From assembly GCA_021650895.1 (NCBI GenBank), contig CP091278.1, positions 3,501,659 to 3,565,658 of the forward strand: a DNA stretch of 64,000 nucleotides, read 5' to 3'. Both the position numbers and the translations under genes were made by a program. Shown here one piece after another: positions 26,769-37,920 of this stretch. The number at the start of each line of letters is the position of its first letter. Position 1 is the stretch's first letter. The stretch is from Candidatus Jettenia sp. GTDB taxonomy: Bacteria > Planctomycetota > Brocadiia > Brocadiales > Brocadiaceae. The notes below the pieces were generated by a model. That model saw nothing but the letters and a program-made list of their open reading frames with translations, had not been told where the DNA came from and did no database searches.

Positions 26769-27278
26769 TTGGATATTTTGAATACCCTGGGAATCAATTT
26801 TAAATCTATTATTATCCAGGGAACTGGTTTTTTAATACTGCTCTTTGTTCTTAAGAAATTTCTTTTTGGTAAGATATCAGCTGTAATAAAAGCTCGAACG
26901 GATGAAGTAAGAAGCACCTACGAGAAGATTGAAAAAGATAGAGCAGAGGCAGAAAATGTTAAGTTGGAGTATCAAAGGAAGCTTTCTGAGGCAGAAGCTG
27001 ATGCTGCCAGGCGGATTCAGGAAGCTATAAATGAGGGTAATCGTATTAGCGAAGAAATTATTAAACGTGCTAGGGAAGAGGTTGAACTGGTCAGGATAAA
27101 GGCGCAAGAAGGGATTGAACAAGAGCGGAAGAAAGCTCTGACAGAAATAAAGAATCAGGTAGTGACTCTTTCCATTTTAGCTTCTTCCAGGATCATTAAG
27201 CAGTCGATAAGTCCACAGACAGCTGAGGAGCTTGTTGATAGCTTTATTGAAGAAATAGGGGAATTGCGTGTTAGATAA
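26769..27278 (+). CDS. atpF: ATP synthase subunit b
   Basis: The 169-residue stator protein starts at TTG 26769 after TAGGAGGG. One N-terminal membrane segment (about 12-30) is followed by a long charged helix typical of the b dimer (KARTDEVRSTYEKIEKDRAEAE and onward). The 3' end overlaps the atpH start by 11 bases. Confidence 0.93.
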   Translation: MDILNTLGINFKSIIIQGTGFLILLFVLKKFLFGKISAVIKARTDEVRSTYEKIEKDRAEAENVKLEYQRKLSEAEADAARRIQEAINEGNRISEEIIKRAREEVELVRIKAQEGIEQERKKALTEIKNQVVTLSILASSRIIKQSISPQTAEELVDSFIEEIGELRVR

Positions 27279-27816
27279 AAGTGCTGCAATTGCATTTGTT
27301 AATGCCCTTTTAGAAGTAGCTTTAAAGAAGGGAAATTTTGAACAAATTGAGAAAGAACTGGATTTGGTTTCTGATGTAATCACAAGACACGATAACCTTA
27401 AAAAAATATTGTTTCATCCATCGATTCCAAGAAGTGAGAAGAAGGATTTAATCAAGAATGTGTTTGGTGGATCTGTCTCAGATCTCATGAAAAATTTTTT
27501 GTATTTATTAGTGGATCGGAGAAAGATAGGCCTTCTGGAATTTATTCCTGAGGTATATAAAACGGTTGCGAGTGAAAAGAAAGGAATCGTAAAAGCCAGA
27601 GTGCAGACAGTCATACCTCTGGTAGGAGAACGGCTAGATAACTTTAAAAAGCAGCTTAGTAAACTTACTGGTAAAACAGTAGAGGTTGAAGTTGTTCATA
27701 ATCCAGATATTTTGGGAGGTATGATAATCCAAATTGGTAATAAAATGATTGATGGAAGTGTTGTGAACAAATTAAAAAATCTCAAAACCAGATTACTATC
27801 GCTGCGAACAACGTAG
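27268..27816 (+). CDS. atpH: ATP synthase subunit delta
   Basis: This 182-residue stator subunit starts at GTG 27268 inside the end of atpF, so translation is probably coupled. The N-terminal helical domain contains the VNALLEVALKKGNFEQIEKEL stretch, and the C-terminal end carries PDILGGMIIQIGNKMIDGSV, the delta signature. The length is normal. Two hairpins follow before atpA. Confidence 0.95.
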   Translation: MLDKSAAIAFVNALLEVALKKGNFEQIEKELDLVSDVITRHDNLKKILFHPSIPRSEKKDLIKNVFGGSVSDLMKNFLYLLVDRRKIGLLEFIPEVYKTVASEKKGIVKARVQTVIPLVGERLDNFKKQLSKLTGKTVEVEVVHNPDILGGMIIQIGNKMIDGSVVNKLKNLKTRLLSLRTT

Positions 27817-27847
27817 GTATAGTTTCAGTATTTTTTAAACATGGAAT

Positions 27848-27877
27848 AAAGCATCAAGTCCGATTTACAGATGCTTT
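27848..27877 (+). terminator. Hairpin after atpH, possible terminator or attenuator
   Basis: AAAGCATC (27848-27855) pairs with GATGCTTT (27870-27877), and the right arm runs into a TTTT stretch. It lies 31 bases after the atpH stop, inside the ATP synthase cluster, and could set a step in subunit expression between the Fo/delta genes and alpha. Confidence 0.4.
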
Positions 27878-27910
27878 TAGTAGCCCCGGAGCTTGGTGAA
27901 TAGTACGATT

Positions 27911-27935
27911 TGTGGCAGGAGTTACTCCTGCCACA
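27911..27935 (+). repeat. Perfect 11-bp inverted repeat in the atpH-atpA gap
   Basis: TGTGGCAGGAG at 27911-27921 and CTCCTGCCACA at 27925-27935 are perfect inverted copies with a TTA loop. No T-run follows. It may be an RNA processing or stability element, or a protein-binding site, in the 244-base gap before alpha. Confidence 0.7.
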
Positions 27936-28060
27936 TAACTTGAAATTGAGGAATTTGATCATTGAGATTCTTTTGTATTTATCGCTTTTCGCATGACTCG
28001 TTATCATAATTATGTGAGCGAAGAAAAGGGTCTAAATTATTTACGATAGGAGTGGGGGAT

Positions 28061-29574
28061 ATGGCATTAGCATCCACGGATATTACTTCAATCCTAAAAA
28101 AGGAAATTGAAGGTTATGAAGAAAAACTAAAATTAGAAAATGTCGGATATGTTATGCAGGTAGGGATGGTGTTGCACGTATTTACGGTTTGGATGATTGT
28201 TTGTCCAGTGAGTTGTTGGAATTTCCTGAAAATGTGTACGGCATTGCTATGAACCTGGAGGAGGATAATGTTGGTGCAATCCTCCTGGGTTCCGACGAAA
28301 AAATTAAAGAGGGTGATGTTGTAAAGACTACCGGTAAGGTCGTACAGGTGCCTGTTGGTAAGGCATTATTGGGCCGTGTAGTAAATGCTTTAGGCCAACC
28401 TATTGATGGTAAGGGGCCTATAGCCACTGAGCATTTTAGACCTATCGAAAGTTCTTCTCCCAATGTGGTTGAGAGGCAACCGGTAAAAGAGCCGCTCCAA
28501 ACTGGTATTAAAGCAATTGATGCAATGATACCGATTGGTAGAGGTCAGCGTGAACTTATTATTGGTGATAGACAGACAGGTAAAACTGCTATTCTCATTG
28601 ATACGATAATTAACCAGCGAGAATCCGGTGTTTACTGTATTTATGTGGCGATTGGTCAGAAGATGTCTACTGTTGCTGATGTTGTTAAGACATTGGAAGA
28701 TCATAAGGTGATGGATATAAGTATCGTTGTTGTAGCCTCTGCATCTGATCCTGCCCCGCTTCAATATATTGCGCCGTATGCTGGCTGCGCTATGGGAGAG
28801 TATTTCAGAGATAATGGTATGCATGCCGTGGCTATGTATGATGATCTTTATAAGCATGCTATTGCCTATCGCCAGATTTCCCTATTATTACGGCGCCCGC
28901 CTGGACGCGAAGCTTTCCCTGGTGATATATTTAATCTCCATTCACGGTTACTGGAGAGGGCAGCAAAACTGAACAGCGATCTCGGTGGAGGTTCGTTAAC
29001 TGCGCTTCCTGTTGTGGAAACACAAGCAGGAGACTATTCAGCTTACATTCCAACCAATGTTATTTCTATTACAGACGGTCAGATCTACTTAGAAAGTGAT
29101 TTGTTTAATGCAGGTATACGTCCTGCTATCTCAGTAGGGTTATCAGTATCCAGGGTTGGTGGAAACGCCCAAATTCCTGCAATGAAGAAGGTTGCCGGAA
29201 CGTTACGTTTGACCTTGGCACAGTATAGAGAATTGGCTTCCTTTGCACAGTTTGGTTCTGAGTTGGATAAATTTACTCAGGCACAATTAGCTAAAGGTAG
29301 CAGACTCGTAGAGATTTTAAAACAGCCGCAATATTCTCCTGTGCCGGTAGAAGAACAAATCATGGCAATTTTTGCTGGTATTAACGGATATCTGGATGAT
29401 ATTGCCGTAGACAAGGTTCGTTCCTTTGAAAGAGAGTTTTTGAAGTTTATGAGAGAAAAATATGCTTCTATTGGCATCGAGATTAAAGAGAAGAAAAAAC
29501 TCGACCAGGAACTGATACCGAAATTAGAGAGTGCGATCAAGGAATTCAAACAAAATTTTGTAAAGAAGGGCTAA
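28061..29574 (+). CDS. atpA: ATP synthase subunit alpha, interrupted by a one-base frameshift
   Basis: Alpha is the non-catalytic nucleotide-binding subunit of F1. ATG 28061 follows AGGAG by eight bases and opens [20 protein letters not shown]. Reading then needs a frame change near 28163-28165: homology continues as GYVMQVG, then [20 protein letters not shown] in the other frame, which runs to 29574 with GDRQTGKT and the rest intact. The run GGG there should be GGGG. The 1514 bases become 505 codons once a base is added, the usual size. A sequencing slip or a real mutation is possible; the gene should be essential if this is the main ATP synthase. Confidence 0.9.
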
Positions 29575-29577
29575 GAA

Positions 29578-30450
29578 ATGCTGAGTACTCGAGAAATTAA
29601 ACAACGTATCAGGAGTATTTCAAGTATCAAGCAAATTACGCGCGCCATGGAAATGGTTGCTGCGAGCCGGCTAAAAAAGGTTGAGTCCAGGGTTGTAGCA
29701 TCGCGAGCTTATACCGAACGAATGCATATGGTCTTGAACCATCTCGTTTCCACATTGGAAAAAGCCCATCCGTGGTTTGCAGAAAAAGGACAGGAGATTT
29801 CCGTTATAAAAGCTATTTTGATTACAGGGGATAAGGGACTTTGTGGAGCTTATAATAACAATATCATACAAAAAGTAGTTCGATTCATGAAGGATCAATC
29901 TGATAAAAAAGTGAAATTAATCCTCATCGGAAAGAAAGGATATCAGTATTTTTCTAAAGGAATCTATGCTCCTGCTATTGAAGAATACATTCCTGAAAGT
30001 GTGGAGAAGCTCGGATATAGCCGGGTGCAGGCGATAGCTGCTCAGCTAATTAATGGGTACGATAGTAATGCGTTTGGAGAGTTGCATATATTTTATACGA
30101 AATTTCATACTGTTATGCAATCTTTCCCTACGAGTATGCGATTGCTACCCATAGAAAAAGATATTTTTGAATCGAAAGAAAAATCAGGTGGTGAATATAT
30201 TTTTGAGCCATCGGCAGAACAGATAATTAATCATCTTTTCCCGAAATTCATAGAGACTCGATTGTATCAGTGTATTTTAGAATCCTTAACATCTGAATAT
30301 GCTGCAAGGCGAGTGGCCATGATTGCCGCTACTGAGAATGCCGGTGAAATGATTGAAGAATTAACCAGTACTTACAATAAGGCTCGGCAAGAAGCAATAA
30401 CGAAGGAATTATTAGAGGTTGTTTCGGGTGCCGAAGCGCTCGTAAGGTGA
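29578..30450 (+). CDS. atpG: ATP synthase subunit gamma
   Basis: The 290-residue rotor shaft protein starts at ATG 29578, three bases after atpA. The N-terminal helix reads LSTREIKQRIRSISSIKQITRAMEMVA and the C-terminal helix AARRVAMIAATENAGEMIEEL, both typical. The central ITGDKGLCGAYNNNI stretch is conserved. Length is normal. Confidence 0.97.
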   Translation: MLSTREIKQRIRSISSIKQITRAMEMVAASRLKKVESRVVASRAYTERMHMVLNHLVSTLEKAHPWFAEKGQEISVIKAILITGDKGLCGAYNNNIIQKVVRFMKDQSDKKVKLILIGKKGYQYFSKGIYAPAIEEYIPESVEKLGYSRVQAIAAQLINGYDSNAFGELHIFYTKFHTVMQSFPTSMRLLPIEKDIFESKEKSGGEYIFEPSAEQIINHLFPKFIETRLYQCILESLTSEYAARRVAMIAATENAGEMIEELTSTYNKARQEAITKELLEVVSGAEALVR

Positions 30451-30564
30451 AATTTTACCTATTGAGTAAAAATAAAAAAGTAATATATAAAGGTATATAA
30501 AAATATTTAGAAATTTTGAAATGCTAACATAGACTATGAGGGGCATTCAAATTCTAAAAAATAA

Positions 30565-32013
<1,449 letters not shown>

Positions 32014-32015
32014 AC

Positions 32016-32420
32016 ATGGCTAAAACATTTAAATTTGAGATTATTACGCCTGAAAAAGTTGTTTATAGCAATCCTGTACAAAGCATTACTGCTGTTGGAA
32101 CTGAGGGTGCTTTGGGTATACTTGCAGATCATGCTCCTCTGATTACAGAACTTCAGACGAGTGTATTGGCGGTTACTGATACAAATAATAAATCGATACG
32201 TTTTGCCCTTGATGGCGGTTTTTTGGAAGTTATGGCTAACAATGTTATTGTGCTGACTGATTCATGTGTTATGGAAGGTGAAGTGGATATCGAAAAAATG
32301 CGTGCCGAAAAGGAATCTGCAGAAAAAGCTTTAGCTATGGGAGGAACCACTGAAGTTAAAGAGAAAGCTCAGGCTGCTTTAAAAAGAGCTAACGTATGGC
32401 TTAGTTTGGCAAACAAATGA
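32016..32420 (+). CDS. atpC: ATP synthase subunit epsilon
   Basis: The 134-residue regulator of the rotor starts two bases after atpD. The N-terminal beta domain shows KFEIITPEKVVYSN and GALGILADHAPLITEL; the C-terminal helical pair follows (EKMRAEKESAEKALAM). Length is normal. Confidence 0.95.
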   Translation: MAKTFKFEIITPEKVVYSNPVQSITAVGTEGALGILADHAPLITELQTSVLAVTDTNNKSIRFALDGGFLEVMANNVIVLTDSCVMEGEVDIEKMRAEKESAEKALAMGGTTEVKEKAQAALKRANVWLSLANK

Positions 32421-32464
32421 AATCTTTTTATCTCCCATTAATTTAATCAGCGTTGGGAGGATAT

Positions 32465-33496
32465 ATGTCTATACTTATTACGGGTGGTGCAGGGTTTATT
32501 GGAAGCCATTTTGTCCGCCGTATGGTTAATCAAGATAAGCAAGTGGTAGTGCTTGATAAATTAACCTATGCGGGCAATCTTCAAAATCTAAAGGATATCA
32601 CAGAAGATTCAAAAAGGTCTAAACAATGTAAATTTTACAAAGGGGACATTTGTAATCAAGAGCTAGTAGAACATATTGTGTCTGCGGAAGGGGTTGATGT
32701 AATCGTCAACTTTGCTGCTGAAACACATGTCGACCGAAGCATTTTGAGCGCAAGCACCTTCATCGATACAGATATGAAGGGTGTTTTTATCCTTTTAGAG
32801 GCAGCAAGGCATCATAAGGTCAAAAAATTTATTCAGATATCTACAGATGAAGTGTATGGGACAGCCCATCATGGCGCCTTCAGGGAGACAGATGCCTTAA
32901 ACCCCAGTAACCCTTATTCTGCAAGTAAGGCGGGCGGAGACAGACTTGCTTATTCGTATTGGATAACCTACAGGTTACCTATCATTATAACAAGAGCCTC
33001 TAATAATTATGGTCCATATCAGTATCCTGAAAAATTCATTCCTCTCTTTATCACGAATGCGTTAGAAGACAGGAAGCTTCCATTATATGGTGATGGAAAA
33101 CAAGTAAGGGATTGGATTCATGTTGAAGATCATTGTGCCAGCATTGATTTTCTCATGATACATGGGAAAGATGGCGAAGTGTACAATATCGGTGGAGGTA
33201 ATGAGTGGTCTAATATCGATACAGCGAGTCTTATCCTGAAAGAGCTTAAGAAAGACAAGACTTTGATAGAACATGTGAAGGATAGAGAAGGACATGATAG
33301 ACGCTATGCTTTAGATTGTACTAAACTTGCATCTTTAGGCTGTAAACCAAAAATAAAATTTGAAAATGGCCTTAAAGATACGATACAATGGTACAAGAAT
33401 AATCAGGGATGGTGGAACCGGATAAAGAACGGTGAATTTATGGAATATTATAACAGGCAGTATAATCATCGTTTCAGAAATTCGCCAATTTGTTAG
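32465..33496 (+). CDS. rfbB: dTDP-glucose 4,6-dehydratase
   Basis: The 343-residue short-chain dehydratase makes the 4-keto-6-deoxy sugar nucleotide used for surface glycans. It starts at ATG 32465 with GGGAGG four bases before; an upstream TTG is less likely. Signatures are ITGGAGFIGSHFV for NAD binding, the STDEVYGTAHHG region, the YSASKAGGD catalytic Tyr/Lys and the RASNNYGPYQYPEKFIPLF motif. No other sugar gene is next to it, so the end product is unknown. It lies 44 bases after atpC. Confidence 0.92.
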   Translation: MSILITGGAGFIGSHFVRRMVNQDKQVVVLDKLTYAGNLQNLKDITEDSKRSKQCKFYKGDICNQELVEHIVSAEGVDVIVNFAAETHVDRSILSASTFIDTDMKGVFILLEAARHHKVKKFIQISTDEVYGTAHHGAFRETDALNPSNPYSASKAGGDRLAYSYWITYRLPIIITRASNNYGPYQYPEKFIPLFITNALEDRKLPLYGDGKQVRDWIHVEDHCASIDFLMIHGKDGEVYNIGGGNEWSNIDTASLILKELKKDKTLIEHVKDREGHDRRYALDCTKLASLGCKPKIKFENGLKDTIQWYKNNQGWWNRIKNGEFMEYYNRQYNHRFRNSPIC

Positions 33497-33526
33497 ATGC
33501 CTATTGTGTGAAGAAAGAGGTATGTT

Positions 33527-33979
33527 ATGTTAGATTCGATAAGTTTTTCCAATGCAAGGTTGATTATAAACATACAGAAAAAAGCAGAAGAGCTAATAAC
33601 GGCTGTACTTAATTTTAAGAAAAAACATAGATCGTTTTTGATGAATTGTGCTGTTATTTATATGTCATTAAAGATTGGGATCATTCTCATAGCTACCTTT
33701 TCAGTAATGGCTTTATTAATAAGCCATATGACCCAGCATCTGGCTGTAGAGATGTCAAAACCTAAGGTGCTCCTTTTGGTATCGCCATTAACGCTGATAA
33801 TCATGTTAAAACTATACTTTATATTTAAGATACTGATAACCTATGATAGATCCAGACTAATAATTAAATTTGCTATCAATGGAGTATTATGTAAGAGTAA
33901 ACAAGGTGTGCGGCGAATTGAAAGGGCACTTCAAGTTGGTTTATTGCCGCTCTCATTGGAAAAAGCTGAAAATCATTAA
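33527..33979 (+). CDS. Membrane protein of unknown function
   Basis: The 150-residue protein has two long hydrophobic segments at about 39-68 and 83-107, with basic ends. AGAGG precedes the ATG. No family is recognised. It lies 30 bases after rfbB on the same strand and is followed by a strong hairpin, so it probably ends that transcript. Confidence 0.55.
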   Translation: MLDSISFSNARLIINIQKKAEELITAVLNFKKKHRSFLMNCAVIYMSLKIGIILIATFSVMALLISHMTQHLAVEMSKPKVLLLVSPLTLIIMLKLYFIFKILITYDRSRLIIKFAINGVLCKSKQGVRRIERALQVGLLPLSLEKAENH

Positions 33980-34118
33980 ATGCACTTGAGTACCTCTGAT
34001 TGATACATTCGTTCTTTCGATGAATTAAAACTTAATGTAAAAACTCTATTAGATAAAATCCTGAGCAAATGAAGATATAAAATAAATAGTTTTCAACACT
34101 ATAAAAGTATTATAAGAA

Positions 34119-34176
34119 AAAAAGGCCTTACTGTAAAAATATTCACTACAGAATATCTTTGCAGTAAGGCCTTTTT
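34119..34176 (+). terminator. Long-stem transcription terminator
   Basis: AAAAAGGCCTTACTG (34119-34133) pairs perfectly with CAGTAAGGCCTTTTT (34162-34176), with ATATTC/GAATAT pairing in the loop. Poly-A on the left and poly-T on the right suit bidirectional use. A partial copy of the right arm (CTTTGCAGTGAGGCTTTTTG) recurs near 34273-34292. Confidence 0.8.
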
Positions 34177-34392
34177 GTTGTAAAAATTATAAAAAAGTTT
34201 TACGTATAATTTATATTGGTATGATATTTGATCGTTTATTAAACAAATATAGGTTGTTTTTTAATAAAATAGCTTTGCAGTGAGGCTTTTTGTTTTATCT
34301 ATAACTGATAAGGCAGTATAACAGATAAGCTTTTAGCGGTATTAAATATTGAGAAGTTATAAATGCAACTAAGGAAAGGAGAGGTAGAAAGG

Positions 34393-34614
34393 ATGAGGAC
34401 ATACATTATTATCGGGGTTTTGCTTATTATTTTGGGAATTGTATCTTTTGTGTATGAAGGCATTACTTTTAAAACCAAAGAAAAGGTGTTAGAAGTTGGT
34501 CCTATCGAAGCAACGGCTGAAAAGACCAAAAAAATTCCTTTGCCTCCAATTGTTGGTGGATTAGCATTAGCTGGGGGAATTGCGTTGTTGGTTATAGGAG
34601 CAAGAAGATCATAA
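34393..34614 (+). CDS. Small two-helix membrane protein
   Basis: The 73-residue product has helices at about 4-20 and 51-68 joined by an extramembrane loop (FKTKEKVLEVGPIEATAEKTKKIPLPP), a pattern seen in widespread short proteins of unknown function. ATG 34393 lies eight bases after GGAGAGG, which is why it is preferred over the upstream ATG at 34363. It precedes the BON lipoprotein gene on the same strand. Confidence 0.7.
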   Translation: MRTYIIIGVLLIILGIVSFVYEGITFKTKEKVLEVGPIEATAEKTKKIPLPPIVGGLALAGGIALLVIGARRS

Positions 34615-34810
34615 GAATAAGGGAAAGTTTTGGATGGAGTATTTTGTTTTGTAATTCTGGTTGTTAAACCCTTGTCGGAAATAATACTCTTGTAAATAGA
34701 TATTCAAACTATCATTTCTTGCTGTTAAATATGTTTGTAAAGGAATTTGTTATAGGTGATGGTAAAGTGTCAATTAGTTAAGATTAACATTTGAGAAGAG
34801 GGAGGAAGTT

Positions 34811-35116
34811 ATGAAAAGTTTGGCAAGGTATATGATTGTTTTTGTATTTGTTGCTGCAATGATAGGTTGTGCTGGTAGTGAGAGCAAAAGGAGCACCGGG
34901 GAATATATCGATGATTCAGCTATTACTACAAAAATAAAGTCTGCTTTTGCCTCTGACCCAGTTGTTGATGCTTTAGACATTAAGGTGAAGACTTTTAGAG
35001 GGAATGTACAGCTTAGCGGATTTGCAGATACATCTGAACAGGCGGTGAGGGCAGAAGAAATTGCAGAAGGTGTTGAAGGCGTCGAATCGGTCGAAAATGA
35101 TATTATTGTAAAATAG
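34811..35116 (+). CDS. BON-domain lipoprotein (OsmY-like)
   Basis: The 101-residue protein has a lipoprotein signal with IGC at about residues 18-20 and one BON domain (about 34-101: DDSAITTKIKSAFASDP, then VKTFRGNVQLSGF). BON domains bind membranes or phospholipids, and OsmY-type proteins respond to osmotic stress. GAGGAAGTT precedes the ATG. Confidence 0.82.
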   Translation: MKSLARYMIVFVFVAAMIGCAGSESKRSTGEYIDDSAITTKIKSAFASDPVVDALDIKVKTFRGNVQLSGFADTSEQAVRAEEIAEGVEGVESVENDIIVK

Positions 35117-35244
35117 ATTCAGATGTGTGATCGTTTTTCCAGCATTGTTGTGTATTGCAAACAAAAGTAGTTCATGTTTTATTATTCCTATGTATTGCCA
35201 CTATTGGTTATTATGCTACCTTACGTAAGCGGTTTTGGTTAAAA

Positions 35245-35276
35245 AATAGGGAGTGCATTTAAAATCACTCCCTATT
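35245..35276 (-). terminator. Terminator of the minus-strand propeller gene
   Basis: AATAGGGAGTG (35245-35255) pairs with CACTCCCTATT (35266-35276). On the minus strand a run of Ts follows, the expected rho-independent layout, 82 bases beyond the stop of the gene ending at 35359. Confidence 0.7.
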
Positions 35277-35358
35277 CTTATGTTGATCATGCTTCGGTTT
35301 TACTCTATTTTTCTGTTCTCTTCCATGAGTTTACCTATAGTATTTTTCTTTTACGATC

Positions 35359-37416
35359 TTATAGACTAGGTGTATTCGTGATATACTTGAGGTCACCGTT
35401 CGTATAATCATAATAGCTAATGTGTATCTTGCCTGATTTAAGAGCAATGGAGGTGTGCCCACCTACATCGCCAAGAAAGTCTAGTGGCCACATTGTCCAT
35501 GAGCCTGAACTATTGGCAGCAAATTTGAGGTTACCCTTTGAACTATCGTAATAACTGATACGTACCTTGCTTTGTGCGCCAGATATAATGGAAGTGTACC
35601 TGCCTACAGATCCATTACTATCCACAGTGTTTTTTATCCATGAGCCTGAGACATTTGTGGCATACTTGAGGTCATCATTCGTGTCGTCATAGTAACTGAT
35701 ATGTACTTTACCCTCTGTATCGAGTGCCAGAGAGGTATATTGGCCTACAATTCCATTGCTGTCCATTGTAGTTACTACCCACTGGTTGGATTCATTCATG
35801 GCATATTTAAGATCATGGTTCGTATCATCATAATAGCTGATATGTACATCACCTGCTGTACCAAGCGCCAGAGAGGTATATTTACCAACAATTCCATCAC
35901 TATCAACAGTAGTTGCTATCCATGCATCCGGGATATTGGTGGCATATTTAAGATTATCATTGGTATCGTCGTAATAACTGATATGTACCTTACCCGCTGT
36001 ATCAAGTGCCAAAGAACAATATTTGCCTACATCTCCATAGCTATCCACAGTGGTTGTTACCCATGTGCCTGATGTATTCGTGGCATACTTAAGATTGTTG
36101 TTCGTGTCATCATAGTAGCTGATGTGTACTTTGCCTGCTCTATCAAGTGCTAAGGAGCTATATTCACCTACATCTCCATTACTATCTATCGTGGCTGTTT
36201 CCCACAGGCCTGAGGCATTGGTGGCATACTTAAGGTTATTATGGAGAGAGTCATAATAACTGATGTGTATCTTATTTGATTTATCAATAGCTATGGAGCT
36301 ATACGTGCCTACAACTTCACTCTTGTCCAAATTAACTTTTACCCATGAGTTAGATGCATTTGTAGTGTATTTGAGATGCCTACTAGAGTAATTGTAATAA
36401 CATATATGTGCTTTGTTCAAGGTATCAAGTGCAATGGAGGTATATTGTCCTAAAATTCCATTTGTATCTACAAGCGTTATTACCCATGCACCAGAAGCGT
36501 TAGTGGCATACTTCAGGTCACCCATAAATATTGAATAATAGCTGATATGTACCTTGCCTGATGTATCAATTGCTATTGAAGTATATTGACCTACATCTTT
36601 GTTGCTATCCACAGTATATTGTACCCATGAGTTTGTTATATTAGTGACATATTTGAGGTCGCCATTCGTAAGGTCATAGTAGCTGATATGTACCTTGTCT
36701 GATGTGTCAATTGCTATTGAAGTATATCGGCCTACGTCTTCTGAGCTATCTACTGTATTTGCTATCCATGTACCAGAGGCATTTGTAATATATTTAAGAT
36801 TAGAATCAGTACTATCAAAATAGCTGATGTGCACCTTATCTGATGTGTCGAGTGCAATGGAGGTATACAAACCAATTGCATTTTCATCATCATCTATAGT
36901 TTCTTTTATCCATTTACCAGAGACATTGCTAATATATTTAAGGTTACCATTTGTAGCATCATAGTAACTGATGTGCACCTTGTTTGATCTGTCTACTGCT
37001 ATGGATGTATAGGAGCCTATATCTCCAATAGTATCCAATCTCCTCATTATCCAGCTGCCTGATCTATTTGTGGCATATTTAAGATCTTTATTATTCCAAT
37101 CATAATAGCTGATATGCGCCTTATTCGATGTGTCAAGGGCTATGGAGGCATAGTAACCGATTCCAGGTGATGAGTCTACAATCTCGTATTGCCATTCGCT
37201 GCCGTCATAATATGTATAATAAAGATGGTCTCCTCCATAAACAATGTGGGGATTGTTATTGGTATCAATTGTTATTGCCCTTGAGTAATTATTAGAGAAA
37301 TATACTGGATCATCTACTTCCTGTTTATACCAAGCGCCTGCTGAAATATTTACAAAAGCAAAATTAATAAAGATAAAGATTAAAAAAAGACCTGATAAGA
37401 GTTTGCTATGAATCAT
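35359..37416 (-). CDS. Exported 14-repeat protein, probable beta-propeller
   Basis: The 685-residue protein starts with a signal peptide (about 1-27) and is otherwise about fourteen copies of a 47-residue unit of the form VHISYYDDTNNNLKYATN, then SGTW, TTVDS-GDVG and YTSIALDT. Neighbouring units in the middle (about 35640-36150) are close to identical at the DNA level, showing recent expansion with a 141-base period. The unit fits a four-strand propeller blade, so 14 copies suggest two seven-blade propellers. Cys is nearly absent and no catalytic motif is seen. It is probably outside the cytoplasm; the ligand is unknown. Confidence 0.75.
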   Translation of the reverse strand: MIHSKLLSGLFLIFIFINFAFVNISAGAWYKQEVDDPVYFSNNYSRAITIDTNNNPHIVYGGDHLYYTYYDGSEWQYEIVDSSPGIGYYASIALDTSNKAHISYYDWNNKDLKYATNRSGSWIMRRLDTIGDIGSYTSIAVDRSNKVHISYYDATNGNLKYISNVSGKWIKETIDDDENAIGLYTSIALDTSDKVHISYFDSTDSNLKYITNASGTWIANTVDSSEDVGRYTSIAIDTSDKVHISYYDLTNGDLKYVTNITNSWVQYTVDSNKDVGQYTSIAIDTSGKVHISYYSIFMGDLKYATNASGAWVITLVDTNGILGQYTSIALDTLNKAHICYYNYSSRHLKYTTNASNSWVKVNLDKSEVVGTYSSIAIDKSNKIHISYYDSLHNNLKYATNASGLWETATIDSNGDVGEYSSLALDRAGKVHISYYDDTNNNLKYATNTSGTWVTTTVDSYGDVGKYCSLALDTAGKVHISYYDDTNDNLKYATNIPDAWIATTVDSDGIVGKYTSLALGTAGDVHISYYDDTNHDLKYAMNESNQWVVTTMDSNGIVGQYTSLALDTEGKVHISYYDDTNDDLKYATNVSGSWIKNTVDSNGSVGRYTSIISGAQSKVRISYYDSSKGNLKFAANSSGSWTMWPLDFLGDVGGHTSIALKSGKIHISYYDYTNGDLKYITNTPSL

Positions 37417-37920
37417 AATCTACTCCCTTTCCCATGATATATGATAATATTCTAAAAATTAACAGTTAAGCAACCATAAACGGGCATAAAATTTTTGTTA
37501 CACCTCCTTTCTGATAAATTTATATTCAGATGTATTCTTTTTGTTTTAATCATGCTTTGTTGGTTCTAAACACTTAATCGAGTTCTTGTGAAATGGATAT
37601 ATTTTTAACCTATTGAAGAATCGATATAGAAAAGTATATGCCAATAGTTGTATGAAAAATGCAGAGATGAGATTTTTTTGATGGCAAAACCCACATAAGT
37701 CTTTGGATGGTAAAAAGGTATGTGAAAATGTTATTTTGCGGTATATAATCTAATTGGATAATAAATAGCTAAGGTATGAAAATAATGAAGAAAAGTTACA
37801 ACGCAAGCTATTATACAAAGGAAAATGTTTTAAAGAGTTATTTTATTAAGGTTTAGATTTAATAAGTTTAGTTACAGAAAAAAACGGGATATGAAGTATC
37901 AATATACTAAAATATGAGAC
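37417..37920. other. AT-rich intergenic region, no gene seen
   Basis: This stretch separates the propeller gene from the tandem repeats at 37921. No open frame with coding character was found. It should hold the propeller gene's promoter on the minus strand, but no clear consensus could be fixed by eye. Confidence 0.5.

Noticed and set aside
35701-36072. Plus-strand 123-residue frame opposite the propeller gene
   Set aside because: It is the antisense shadow of the 141-bp repeats.
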